The notes below the pieces were generated by a model. That model did not search any database. It was not told where the DNA came from and was given only the letters and a program-made list of their open reading frames with translations. This document shows, piece by piece, positions 42,437 to 51,536 of a DNA stretch of 54,999 nucleotides. Source of the DNA: Frankia sp. AgB32 (GTDB lineage: Bacteria > Actinomycetota > Actinomycetes > Frankiales > Frankiaceae); contig NZ_JALKFX010000024.1 of NCBI RefSeq assembly GCF_023243045.1, forward strand, positions 1 through 54,999, written 5' to 3'. Positions within the stretch are counted from its first letter, which is position 1. Each line of letters opens with the position of its first letter. Made by a program: the position numbers and the translations under genes.

Positions 42437-43150
42437 GGGGCCAATCGCCTCTATCCACGGTCTCACTACACGGCCTCCGAAAGGCCCTTCTGCCACCGTC
42501 TGACCAGGCTACCCGCTCCCGACTTCGGTGGCGGAACCGGTCCCGCCCGGTCGGACAACCCGGCCTGGGCGACGGGGTCGATGTCGCTGCGGCGCGGGGC
42601 CGGAGCGCCCGTGGGCGGCGGTACGGATGCCAGGTGTGGTCGCCGGAGATCGGGCGGTTTTCATCGCAAAATGGGCCTTTCGTCCGCGATTCCCCGACGG
42701 GAACACGGTCGCCGCGCCATCGGTTAAACTGAGCAGCGCCGGCCCGCATCATGGCCCCCGGACCCAATAAAAGTCGCTTCGTGCGACCTACGCCCGTGAG
42801 GCGACCTGGCGGGCCGGCGCTCACACTTCTGCTGTTGTCCCCGGAGTGGACAGCTGGTTAATGCGGCCTTGGTGGGCGGCGATGCGGTGGCGAAGATAGT
42901 TGCGGTGGGTGACGGCGATGGCCAGGCTTGCGTGGGCGAGCGGCCATGGGGGTCCCTCTGATCGAATTCCCGTCCGACTTGTCGCCCAGAAGGACCCATG
43001 GTTCGGCGCTCCGGCGCACTTCGGTGACGGCCTGTCGTCTCGGGGCCGAACGATCGCGCCACCGGGAGGCCGGGGGAGATGACCTCCTCCAGCCCGACGA
43101 CGAGGATCCGCCGGTGCGCCGCCCGCGCGCGACCTGAACCCGCCGGCCGC
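42437..43150. other. 0.7-kb region without a recognisable gene
   Basis: Between the kgd start and the thiL stop there are only GC-rich open frames lacking protein character. The minus-strand frame ending at 42821 reads LAHASLAIAVTHRNYLRHRI before its stop, which faintly recalls the C-terminus of a tyrosine recombinase, but it has no start codon. A short AT-richer patch near 42760-42776 and 42850-42906 stands out. It may be the eroded remnant of a lost gene; the kgd promoter should lie close to 42437-42550. Confidence 0.5.
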
Positions 43151-44107
43151 TCACCCGAAATGGTTCCACCCGCCGGAGCCGCGAGGTGCCTGCCCGGCCA
43201 CGCTCACGCCGGCGCCGGCCAGGACCGCGCCGATGCGTACACAACCTGCCGGCAGCGTCGCCTCCGCCGGCAGGCAGGCGACCAGCGCGTGGTCCTCACC
43301 GCCGGTGAGCGCCCAGCCCAGCGGATCGGCCCCCAGCGCGGCGGCGGCCGCCCGCAGCGCTGGGCCGAGCTCGATGGCGTCCGGGTCCAGGTCGATCCGA
43401 ACCCCGGACGCGGCGCAGATGTGCCCCAGGTCCTGCAAGAGGCCGTCCGAGACGTCGCACATGGCGCGCGCGCCGGCGGCGGCGAGCGCGGGACCGAGCG
43501 GGTAGGGCGGGCGCGGCCGGCGATGCGCGGCGCGTAGCTCCGCCCATGGCGCCGGCCCGTCGCCGAGCCCGGCGCCCAGCAGGGCGAGGCCTGCCTGGGC
43601 GGGTCCGACGGAGCCAGCGAGCACCACCACGTCACCCGGGCGCGCCCCCGAGCGCAGCACCGGCGCCCGACCCTCCAGATCACCCAGGGCGGTCACGCCC
43701 AGCATGATCGTGTCGGCCGAGCTGACGTCGCCACCCGCGACGCTCGCCCCGGCCCGCGCGCACTCGGCGGCCAGGCCGTCGGCCAGCGCCAGCGCCCAGT
43801 CCACCGCCAGCTCCCCGGGCGCCGCGAACCCCACGAACAGGCCGGTCGGGCGGGCTCCCATCGCCGCGACGTCGGAGAGGTTCTGGGCGGCGGCCTTGTG
43901 CCCGACGTCCGTCCCGGACGACCAGTCCCGGCGGAAGTGCCGGCCCTCGACCAGCAGGTCCGTGGTGACGACCACCCGGCCGTCCGCGGCGGCCAGCACC
44001 GCCGCGTCGTCCCCGGGGCCGACGAGCACGTCGCGACCCCGGCCGAGACGGGCGGTGATCGCCCTGATCAGCTCGAACTCACCGAGGTCCCGCAGCGTCG
44101 CGGTCAT
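43151..44107 (-). CDS. thiL: Thiamine-monophosphate kinase
   Basis: This 318-residue kinase makes thiamine diphosphate, the cofactor of the KGD enzyme encoded nearby. The start at ATG 44107 (MTATLRDLGEFELIRAITARL) is the family's normal N-terminus. Motifs are VLVGPGDDAAVL (about residue 32), VVTTDLLVEGRHFRRDW, ASVAGGDVSSADTIMLGVTALG, RSGARPGDVVVLAGSVG, AMCDVSDGLLQDLGHI and LTGGEDHALVACLP. The fold is of the PurM/ThiL type with metal-binding Asp residues. It is oriented like kgd, and its start region is divergent from the acetamidase-like gene. Confidence 0.95.
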   Translation of the reverse strand: MTATLRDLGEFELIRAITARLGRGRDVLVGPGDDAAVLAAADGRVVVTTDLLVEGRHFRRDWSSGTDVGHKAAAQNLSDVAAMGARPTGLFVGFAAPGELAVDWALALADGLAAECARAGASVAGGDVSSADTIMLGVTALGDLEGRAPVLRSGARPGDVVVLAGSVGPAQAGLALLGAGLGDGPAPWAELRAAHRRPRPPYPLGPALAAAGARAMCDVSDGLLQDLGHICAASGVRIDLDPDAIELGPALRAAAAALGADPLGWALTGGEDHALVACLPAEATLPAGCVRIGAVLAGAGVSVAGQAPRGSGGWNHFG

Positions 44108-44436
44108 GGCCGGCGGCCGGTCTTCCGCACGGCGATTCCCCCGGCAGCGGTGGCCCGGAAGGGCCAGCCGGCAGCGTTTCGCGGCCACTGACCGTACGTG
44201 GACGGTGGGTTTGCCGGCTCCACGATGCTCTGCCGACGGAATGCCCGTGATCGCAACACTGGCGTGACCTTTTCGTCATATGCCGCGGAAAAACTGACGC
44301 GCGTGCAGATTCAGCCCTGTCGATGTGTGCGGCTCAGAGCCCCCGTCGGCACCACCGTGGCCGTCCGACCGCGCGTCCAGGCCGTTCGTCACGGCGGTAG
44401 CACGCCTGGCCGACGCCGGGCGCGATAGGTCTGCCG
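44108..44436. promoter_or_regulatory. Divergent spacer thiL / acetamidase-like gene
   Basis: About 330 bp without a gene. The segment 44268-44295 (CCTTTTCGTCATATGCCGC followed by GGAAAAACTG) is locally AT-rich and may hold promoter elements, but no consensus hexamer pair at proper spacing was found. No thiamine riboswitch core was recognised. Confidence 0.4.
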
Positions 44437-46167
44437 GTGGCCCTGCAACCCGGCCGCGGCAAGATCGAGGGAAAGCACTACCTGCCCTCCACGCCGGAGA
44501 CAGTCACCTGGGGCGATCTGCCGAACGCCCTGTCCAAGCCGGTCCTGAGCATCGACTCGGGCGCCACGGTCACCTTCGACACGGTCAGCCCGGAGGGAAT
44601 TCTCGGCGACCAGGGACGTGATCCCGACGCGTTCCTCGCGGCGCTGGGCGTCGCGCCCCCGGAGGTGCTGGCCGACGCCCGCGCGATAGCCGCCTCCGGC
44701 CTGCCGCACCGGTTCGGGGTGGACGCACCGCACATCGTCACCGGCCCGGTGCTGGTCCGCGGTGCCCAGCCCGGGGACATGCTGCGGGTCGAGGTCGTCT
44801 CGCTGCATCCGCGGGCCCGGTACGGCATCGTCTCCACCCGCCACGGCGACGGCCTGTTCGCCGGGGAGTTTCCCGAGGGCGGGCCGCCCGAACGCGGCGC
44901 CGACGCGCGCCACTGGCAGCGCTTTGGCACGCTCACCACCTTCTGCGCCGTCGAACGCCGCCGAGGCCGCCTCTTCGGGGTCCTGGCCAGCGCGAACGGT
45001 ACTCGGGCCCGGTTTCCGCTGGCGCCGTTCCTCGGTGTCATGGCGGTCGCCGTGGACAGTACCACCGAGGTTCTGCCGTCCACCTCGGTCGGCCTGCACG
45101 GCGGCGCGCTGGACTGCGGCGATCTTGGTCCCGGCGCTCGGCTGTACCTGCCGGTGCAGGTCGTCGGAGCGCTGCTCGCCGTCGGGGATCCGCACTACGC
45201 GCTCGCCGACGGCAAGATCGGCGCGACCGCGCTGGAGGGCCCGTTGCGCGCCACCCTGCGCCTGACCGCGCTGCGGGACGCCGCCACCAGCTCCGCGATC
45301 GGCGCGCTGCGGGAGCCGTTCATCGAGACGGACACCGCCTGGGTCACGATGGGCGTTGACGTCGAGCTGTCAGAGGCCATCCGCCGCGCGACCCGCTCGG
45401 CGGTGCTGTTCCTGCACAGCCGGACAGGGATGGAGCGGACCGAGGCGCTGGCCTACCTGTCGGCGGCCGGCCACCTCGCGGTGAGCCACCTCGGCCCGGG
45501 GACGCAGACCGCGTTCTGCCGGATCCGCCGAGCCGACTTCATCGAACCGGCCCCCGCCAAGTCCCGCCTGCCCAGGCCTGCGTTCGCCCGCATCGTCGGT
45601 GCCGGCGACACGACCGGCCCGGACGAGGCGGCCGACGCCAACCCGGACACCGACCCGACCGTCCCGCATCTGGACGACGCGGCCGAGACCGACGGCACCG
45701 CAACTCCCGGCAGTACGGCACCTCCCGGCAGTACGGCACCTCCCGGCAGTACGGCACCTCCCGGCGGCGCCGCACCTCCCGAGGGCACCGCACCTCCCGC
45801 GGGCACCGCGCCTTCCACGCCTGAGGGCCCCGCACCTGCGGACGTCGCGCCTTCCCGGCTCGTCACGCCGATGCGGCACGGCACGGCCGCCCGGCACGGA
45901 TCCTCATCCCGTCATGGCCTGTCAGCCCGTGACAGCAGGAGGCCGCGCGAAGCCAAGCCCACCCGCACCACCAGAGCCGCGCGCGACAGCGGGCCGCCGG
46001 GCGACGCGGCACCGGCGGACCAGCGGGTCCCGCTGGAGGGCGGGCTGGCTCACGGCGGGCAGCCGGAGACGGGGACGCGTCACCGCCGCGACCCGGTTCC
46101 CGACCCCGTCGACGACCTGGGGCCGCCACCGCTCGAGTCCGACGGGGTGGCGGGTTCATCGGGCTGA
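44437..46167 (+). CDS. Acetamidase/formamidase-family protein with long disordered tail
   Basis: The frame encodes 576 residues from GTG 44437. Residues 1-380 or so match the acetamidase/formamidase (FmdA/AmdA) fold: LSIDSGATVTFDTVSPEGILGDQGRDPD, HIVTGPVLVRGAQPGDMLRVEVVSLHPRARYGIVST, APFLGVMAVAVDS, PSTSVGLHGGALDCGDLGPGARLYLPVQVVGALLAVGDPHYALADGKIGATALE. These include the G-x-x-G-N/D-x-D metal/substrate region seen in the family (here HGGALDCGDL). The remaining roughly 190 residues are a Pro/Ser/Thr/Arg-rich disordered tail with an 18-bp-encoded APPGST repeat. The tail end overlaps the convergent helicase gene by 88 bp. It probably hydrolyses short amides; the tail is not part of the known family. 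Confidence 0.85.
   Translation: MALQPGRGKIEGKHYLPSTPETVTWGDLPNALSKPVLSIDSGATVTFDTVSPEGILGDQGRDPDAFLAALGVAPPEVLADARAIAASGLPHRFGVDAPHIVTGPVLVRGAQPGDMLRVEVVSLHPRARYGIVSTRHGDGLFAGEFPEGGPPERGADARHWQRFGTLTTFCAVERRRGRLFGVLASANGTRARFPLAPFLGVMAVAVDSTTEVLPSTSVGLHGGALDCGDLGPGARLYLPVQVVGALLAVGDPHYALADGKIGATALEGPLRATLRLTALRDAATSSAIGALREPFIETDTAWVTMGVDVELSEAIRRATRSAVLFLHSRTGMERTEALAYLSAAGHLAVSHLGPGTQTAFCRIRRADFIEPAPAKSRLPRPAFARIVGAGDTTGPDEAADANPDTDPTVPHLDDAAETDGTATPGSTAPPGSTAPPGSTAPPGGAAPPEGTAPPAGTAPSTPEGPAPADVAPSRLVTPMRHGTAARHGSSSRHGLSARDSRRPREAKPTRTTRAARDSGPPGDAAPADQRVPLEGGLAHGGQPETGTRHRRDPVPDPVDDLGPPPLESDGVAGSSG
45703..45774 (+). repeat. 18-bp in-frame repeat in the acetamidase tail
   Basis: Copies of CCTCCCGGCAGTACGGCA lie at 45703-45720 (one difference at its start), 45721-45738 and 45739-45756, with a degenerate fourth to 45774. 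Each encodes Pro-Pro-Gly-Ser-Thr-Ala in the disordered tail and preserves the frame. Confidence 0.9.
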
Positions 46168-49100
46168 TCGTCCAGGCCCTCCAACTCCGACAGGGCAATC
46201 GGCCGCCAGCGGGCGACGAGCTCGTCGGCGGCGGCGCGTACCCGCGGCCGTCCGGCCGGGGCCGACCCGCCGGGCGCCTGCGGCCCGCTGGCGAGGGGGC
46301 TGATCCCGGCTGCGGCCAGCCGTGGCCACAGCGTCGCGAGGGCGGCCTCGGGGTCGAGTTCGAAGTCGGACCGCCGGATCCGCCAGAACGGCCAGCCCGC
46401 CCGGCGCAGCTCCCGCTCCCGGTCGAAGTCGCGGGCGAGCTGGCCCGGATCGGCCCCCCCACCGCCGTCGCCGCCGATCGCGAACCGGGCCCGGCCGCCG
46501 GAGACGACCAGGTCGATCCGCTGGCCGCCGACCTCGAGGCGAGGGGTGACGAGGTAGCCGCGGCCCGCGAGCGCCCGGAACACCCGCTGCTCGAACAGCG
46601 AGCCGAACGCCGGATGCGGGCGGTCCACGGGGACGTCGGCGAGCGGCGGTGGGTCCCCGCCGGGCGCCAGCGCGGCCGTCCGCGTCGTGGACAGGACGTA
46701 GCCGAGGTAGCTGTGCCGCAGGTCCTGGTGGTCGAGGTCGGCCAGGGTCACCGAGTGGAACAGCCACACCTGGTCCCGCGCGCGGGAGGCGGCGACGTTG
46801 AACCGGCGCTGGTACTCCAACCGGGTCAGCGCGACCGGCCGGTCGTTCGGCGAGACCACCAGCGAGAGGAACACGACGTCCCGCTCGTCGCCCTGGAAGT
46901 CGGCCGGGGTGCCGACCCGCAGCCGGCGGCGCAGATGCTCCGCGGCGGACATCCGTTCGGCCAGCAGGTCGCGGATCATGGTGGCCTGGGCGCTGCCCTG
47001 CGCGACCACGACGCCGAAGCTCAGCCCCGCGTACCGGGGATCCTCCGCGCAGGCCAGAACCTGCGCGACCAGCGCGTCGGCCTCTGCCGGATTGCGCGGC
47101 CCGGCCGGGGTGGACGCGGTGGCCCCGTGCGGGACGTAGCGGGCCATCAGCGGTGGCAGCCGGTCCGCGCCGAACTGGCGCAGCGGGACCAGCGGCGCGT
47201 CCCGGTAGAACATCACCGACGACCATTCGATGATCTCCGGCATGCAGCGGAAGTGCTCCCGCAGCCGGACCACCTCGCCGAACCGGGTCCGCAGCAGGCC
47301 GAACAGGCTTGACCGGGGGGTGAAGCCGACCCGCAGCCAGGCCGGCACGTCCGGCAGCAGGGCGTCGAGCCGGTCGAGGACGCCGTCGAGATCCTCCGCC
47401 GGGTCCTCCGGTGGCGTGCACTGCCGGTCGTCTCCGACGACGATGACCCGCGGGGCGAGCCAGAGCAGGAACAGGCTGTCGAGTCCCGCCTGACTGCCCT
47501 CGTCCACGATGACCACGTCGAAGCTGTCCCGTACCGCCGGGATCGTGGAGAGGACCTCCCGGATCGGCATCACCCAGGCCGGCACGGCCGCCTGGGCGAC
47601 CCGCATCGCCTCCCGGGCGGCCTGGCGGTAACGCTGCGCGTGCCGGCCGGCGAGGGTGCCGCCGGCGGCGACGGCGTCGGCGTAGGCGCGCAGGGCCGCG
47701 GACTGCTCGGCGCCCATCCGGGCCAGACAGTGCTGCCACGCCCGGGCGCTGGCGAGTTCGGCGGTGGTCGCGGCGACCATGCCGTCGGCCGCGTCGAGCT
47801 CCGCGTCGAGATCGACGGGCCCGGCCGGTGCGCCGGCCAGGCCCGGCCCGGTGGATCCGGGCCCGTCCACCTCGTCCGGGCGCTGGTCGGACCGGGTGGC
47901 GCGGGCCAGCCAGGCGGCGGCGAGCCCCCATTCCCAGGCGGCCGTGAACGTGCCCAGGCGGTGCGGCCACGGATCGTCGTCCGCCCTCGTCGGGCTGGCC
48001 GCGGCGGCCGAGACCAGCACGTCGGCCAGCGCCGGGTGGGCGGTGCGCAGCCGGCCGAGCAGTTCGTCGCGCCGGGCGGCGTCCCGCTCGGCGGCCAGCC
48101 GGGCCGCGAGCGCGGTGGCGGCGGCGGTGTAGGCGGCCGGGTCGCGTTCCCGGGCGGCCGTGGCGAGCGCGGTGAGCTCCGCGGGCGCGGCCGGGTCCGC
48201 GGCGAGCCGGTCGAGGCCGGCGGCGGTCTCGGACAGCTCCCGGTCGGCGGTCGCCGCCGCGGCCACGGGCTCGAGTGCGGAGATCGTCACGGGCAGGCCG
48301 CGAATGTCCGCGGCGGAGTCGACGCGGGGTGGCTGGCCGGGGCCGAGCTCGCCGGCGAGCTCGACGAGCCGATCGCGTGCCGCCACCACCGCGTCGATCG
48401 CCTCGATTGCCTGGTGATCCTCGGCGAGCCGGGACAGGCGGATCTCGATCGGTTCCGCCGGCTGTCCCGGCCGTCCCACCAGCGTCCAGGCCCGGTCGGC
48501 GGCGTCGACGGCGAGCTGCGCCCGCAGCCGGCTGCGCACGAGGTCGAGCAGCTCGACGGTGCTCGGCGGCTGCCCGTCCACGGTGACCTGCCGGAGCAGC
48601 GCTTCGGCGGCCCGCTGCGCCTTCGGTCGGAACCGCCGGCGCAGGCCGCCGCCGTCGTCCAGGTGCTCGCGCAGCGTCTCGGCCTGGGCGAGCAGGCTGG
48701 CCGTCCCGGCCATGGCGTCCCGGTCGGCATCGGCATCGGTGGCGGTGGCCGGGTCGCCGGCGGCGGGTCCGTCCGGGTCGACCTCGCCGGCCGGAGCCTC
48801 GGTGAGGATCACCGCGGTGGGGAGCTCCACGGCGTGCAGGCCGACGTCGATGAGGTGCCGGGTCGCCTCGGCGACGAACGGCGCAGCCGTGCGGACCTTC
48901 GCCCACAGCAGCTCGTCGCGGCCCGCGAGGGCATCGTCGAGGGCGGCGGGGATCCACTCCCGCCCGGCCGAGCGGGCGGCGTGGGCGGTCAGCTCGTCCA
49001 CCGCGCGCACGACGGCCAGCACCGCCGCGCGCTCCTGGTCGACCACGGCCGCGGGCGAGGCGGCGAGCTGGTCCAGCAGGCCCCGCGCCGCGGTCGGCAA

Positions 49101-51032
49101 CCCGGCCCGGGCGGCCGCGGCGGCTGTGGCGGTCCGCTCACCGGCCGCGACCATCGCGGCGAAGCGAGCCACCGACGGCACCGGCCACTCCCGCGGCGCG
49201 GCGCGGCGTCGCGGGCCCGCCGCCGGGTCCGGCGGCTGGGCCACCAGCAGGGCATACAGCTCGACGGCCTCGGCGTCGGCCAGCGGCGACGGTGCTGGGC
49301 GCGCGAGTCCGGACGGTGCCAGCCCGGACGGTGCCAGCGCGGACGGTGCCAGCCCGGACGGTGCCAGCCCGGACGGTGCCAGCCACCCGCACGCCGACCG
49401 GCCCGCGCGAACCCGGGCCGCGATGTCGGCACGGGTGCCACCCCAGCCCGGCGCCACCTCGGCGTCGGAGTGCACGGTGAACTCCGCGCGCCGGGCGGCA
49501 CGAGCCCGGTCGGCCAGCGACTCGCGCACGCGCAGCGCCTCGGTGCGACGACGGGCGGCCAGCTCGATGCGGCGGTCCAGCTCGTCGGGACGGTAGGTCG
49601 CGCGGCGCGCGGCCAGGGCGCTCACACTCGTCGCCAGTTCCGGCGAGCCGATGCTGTCCGGTGCTGCGGCGGACGGGGTGTCGGCATCGGTGAGCGACAC
49701 ACACAACTGCTGCAGATCGGCCGGCAGTTTCGCCCGCAGCACCCGCAGCGCCTGCGCCTTCTGGCTGGTGACCAGGACACGCTGCCCCTCGGCGAGCAGC
49801 GCGCAGATCAGGTTCGCGATCGTGTGGGTCTTGCCGGTGCCCGGCGGGCCTTCGACGACGACCCCGTTGTCGTGGCCGAGCCGTTCCAGCACGCGGGCCT
49901 GCTCGGGGCTCGTCGGCAACGGCAGCAGCGGGTCGGCGCCGAGCACGGCGCCGCTCGTCGCGCCCTCGGCGGCCAGCCACGCGAGCCGTTGCGGGGTGTC
50001 CAGCGTGGCGACGAGCTGGGCGAGACCCAGCGGCGGCGGTCCGCCACCGCGCAGCGCCTCGATCATCCGTTCGTAGTAGCTGAGCAGGGCCGCCTGGTCG
50101 CGGACCCGCAGCACCAGGGCCGGCGCGAAGGCCAGCCGAGGGCCCGCCGGGCCGGCCGGCGCGGGCGGGGGAGCGTCGCCAGGGTCGAAGCCCTCGGTCG
50201 GGACATCCAGGGCGACGGTAAGCCAGTCCCGCAGCGCCCGGGCGTCGTCGGGGCCGAGCGGGGCCGGCGGCCGGTCGCGCAGGCGGTCGTGCAGGCTGTT
50301 CGTCCGTTCCCGGCGGAACCCGGGCTGGTCGTCGAGCAGTGGTCCGTCGCCGAGCCGGGTGGACGCACCCGCCGGCACCCGCACCCGCAGGTCCGAGGTG
50401 ACCGGGTCGATCTCCGCGGTGAGCCGGGTGGTCAGCAGGTGCTCGCGGATCAGCGGTCCGCCGGCCGGTCGCCAGGTCAGCAGGCCCGTCGCGAGCACCA
50501 ACTCCAGCGCGTCACCCTCCTGGGCGAGCCGGGCGGCGACGGCGTGCAGGGTGGTGTGCAGGGCGCGGCGCTCGGCGTCGGCGCGGGCCCGACCTGCCCA
50601 GGTCCGCCAGGCCGGCAGCCACTCCCGGTACGCCTCCTCGGCCTTGGCCTTGATGTCGGCGTTGGTCTCGGGGTAGGTGCCGGCCTCGGGGTCGGGCTCC
50701 AGCCAGGCCGGGGGGTTCACCGGGTCCGCGTGCGCCGCGTCGGGCAGGTCGACGCGGCCGGCCAGGACCGCGGGCAGCGGGGGCGGCGGGGGCAGGGCGG
50801 CGGCGGCCGGGGCGGTCAGCAGGACCTCGCCCGGCCCGGCGTGCTCGGCGAGCTGGGCGCTGGCGGGGAGCTCGGACAGCCAGAGGACGAGCGGATGCTC
50901 GTCGACGGTCCGCACCCGGGCGCCGCGTCCCACGGCCAGTTCCTGCAGGAAGCGCACCAGCCGGTGACAGCGGTCGGCGAGGGCCGCGCGCCGCTCCTCG
51001 TCGCCGGCTCCGGCTTCGGGAACGCGCGTCAC
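46080..51032 (-). CDS. Superfamily-1 (Upf1-like) helicase with C-terminal restriction-endonuclease-like domain
   Basis: This is a 1650-residue protein. Helicase motifs in order are motif I VVVEGPPGTGKTHTIANLICALL (about residue 396), motif II VVIVDEGSQAGLDSLFLLWL (about 1175), motif III VIVVGDDRQCTPPED, and motifs V-VI RLRVGTPADFQGDERDVVFLSLV and RRFNVAASRARDQVWLF (about 1415). About 770 residues lie between motifs I and II, a large helical insertion with a PSGLA repeat. The C-terminus (FGSLFEQRVFRALAGRGYLVTPRLEVGGQRIDLVVSGG to FWRIRRSDFELDPEAALATLWPRL, about 1480-1600) has the E ... D-L-V-V pattern of the PD-(D/E)xK nuclease domain often found behind SF1 helicases (REase_MTES_1575-like). Related helicase-nucleases are found in repair and anti-phage systems. 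It diverges from the EndoQ-UvrD gene across 504 bp and overlaps the acetamidase gene tail-to-tail. Confidence 0.9.
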   Translation of the reverse strand: MTRVPEAGAGDEERRAALADRCHRLVRFLQELAVGRGARVRTVDEHPLVLWLSELPASAQLAEHAGPGEVLLTAPAAAALPPPPPLPAVLAGRVDLPDAAHADPVNPPAWLEPDPEAGTYPETNADIKAKAEEAYREWLPAWRTWAGRARADAERRALHTTLHAVAARLAQEGDALELVLATGLLTWRPAGGPLIREHLLTTRLTAEIDPVTSDLRVRVPAGASTRLGDGPLLDDQPGFRRERTNSLHDRLRDRPPAPLGPDDARALRDWLTVALDVPTEGFDPGDAPPPAPAGPAGPRLAFAPALVLRVRDQAALLSYYERMIEALRGGGPPPLGLAQLVATLDTPQRLAWLAAEGATSGAVLGADPLLPLPTSPEQARVLERLGHDNGVVVEGPPGTGKTHTIANLICALLAEGQRVLVTSQKAQALRVLRAKLPADLQQLCVSLTDADTPSAAAPDSIGSPELATSVSALAARRATYRPDELDRRIELAARRRTEALRVRESLADRARAARRAEFTVHSDAEVAPGWGGTRADIAARVRAGRSACGWLAPSGLAPSGLAPSALAPSGLAPSGLARPAPSPLADAEAVELYALLVAQPPDPAAGPRRRAAPREWPVPSVARFAAMVAAGERTATAAAAARAGLPTAARGLLDQLAASPAAVVDQERAAVLAVVRAVDELTAHAARSAGREWIPAALDDALAGRDELLWAKVRTAAPFVAEATRHLIDVGLHAVELPTAVILTEAPAGEVDPDGPAAGDPATATDADADRDAMAGTASLLAQAETLREHLDDGGGLRRRFRPKAQRAAEALLRQVTVDGQPPSTVELLDLVRSRLRAQLAVDAADRAWTLVGRPGQPAEPIEIRLSRLAEDHQAIEAIDAVVAARDRLVELAGELGPGQPPRVDSAADIRGLPVTISALEPVAAAATADRELSETAAGLDRLAADPAAPAELTALATAARERDPAAYTAAATALAARLAAERDAARRDELLGRLRTAHPALADVLVSAAAASPTRADDDPWPHRLGTFTAAWEWGLAAAWLARATRSDQRPDEVDGPGSTGPGLAGAPAGPVDLDAELDAADGMVAATTAELASARAWQHCLARMGAEQSAALRAYADAVAAGGTLAGRHAQRYRQAAREAMRVAQAAVPAWVMPIREVLSTIPAVRDSFDVVIVDEGSQAGLDSLFLLWLAPRVIVVGDDRQCTPPEDPAEDLDGVLDRLDALLPDVPAWLRVGFTPRSSLFGLLRTRFGEVVRLREHFRCMPEIIEWSSVMFYRDAPLVPLRQFGADRLPPLMARYVPHGATASTPAGPRNPAEADALVAQVLACAEDPRYAGLSFGVVVAQGSAQATMIRDLLAERMSAAEHLRRRLRVGTPADFQGDERDVVFLSLVVSPNDRPVALTRLEYQRRFNVAASRARDQVWLFHSVTLADLDHQDLRHSYLGYVLSTTRTAALAPGGDPPPLADVPVDRPHPAFGSLFEQRVFRALAGRGYLVTPRLEVGGQRIDLVVSGGRARFAIGGDGGGGADPGQLARDFDRERELRRAGWPFWRIRRSDFELDPEAALATLWPRLAAAGISPLASGPQAPGGSAPAGRPRVRAAADELVARWRPIALSELEGLDDQPDEPATPSDSSGGGPRSSTGSGTGSRR
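49306..49380 (-). repeat. 15-bp in-frame repeat in helicase insertion
   Basis: Five head-to-tail units of AGCCCGGACGGTGCC (with single-base variants in the first and third) encode repeated Gly-Leu-Ala-Pro-Ser on the minus strand, in the long insertion between helicase motifs I and II. Confidence 0.92.
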
Positions 51033-51536
51033 CGTGACCCCGGCCGGATCCGCCGCAGGTCATCCGTGGGAGCAGTGGGCCGCTCGTCGGTCGCCATCCG
51101 CCGCCTTCTCTCCTCACCGGGCCACCGTTGGCCCGCGCCGTCACGCCGTCACGCCGTCACGCCGTCGCTCCGTCACGCCGTGGGACACGCCGGCCGTTCG
51201 TCGCGGGAGACTGACGAGGGCGGCGCCGGGGCCTGGGGCGATGTGCCGCCGGCCCGCGCGACGCCGCGGGACCGCCGGGCGGCGTGCGCCGAAACGGGAT
51301 GACCTACGAATAATGACCGGCGTCCGTCCCCGGGCAGCGTCCGGGGCGGCTCCGGACGGTCCACGCTGTGTCCACGTCCGGTCCGCGGACCGGACGACGC
51401 CCCGCCCGCCCGGACTGCCCTCGGACGCCGGCTGTCCACCTGTGTTCCCGTTGTTGGCCTGGTCGGGGTCGGTTCCGTCGTGTCGGCGTGCCGATGGCGG
51501 ACGGCGGCGGCGGATGCGACAACATACACATCCGTG
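51033..51536. promoter_or_regulatory. Divergent control region between the two helicase genes, with 22-bp palindrome
   Basis: This 504-bp spacer has no convincing gene. It contains a perfect 22-nt palindrome at 51375-51396 (left half CGTCCGGTCCG), about 140 bp before the EndoQ-UvrD start and 340 bp before the helicase-nuclease start, and an 8-bp repeat CGCCGTCA at 51136-51175 (three perfect and two altered copies). CATACA at about 51522-51527 is the only -10-like hexamer near ATG 51537, and no ribosome-binding site precedes that ATG, so leaderless initiation is possible. The palindrome is a good operator candidate. Confidence 0.55.

Noticed and set aside
42821-42960. Possible C-terminal fragment of a tyrosine recombinase (LAHASLAIAVTHRNYLRHRI)
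   Set aside because: The His and Tyr spacing is only vaguely similar, the frame has no start codon and no upstream catalytic arginine region, and no attachment site was seen.
44108-44436. TPP riboswitch upstream of thiL
   Set aside because: The conserved CTGAGA and related core elements were not found in the proper order on the thiL strand.
47640-51302. Plus-strand open frame of about 1220 codons
   Set aside because: Antisense to the helicase-nuclease with intact motifs; the translation is low-complexity Gly/Arg/Gln.
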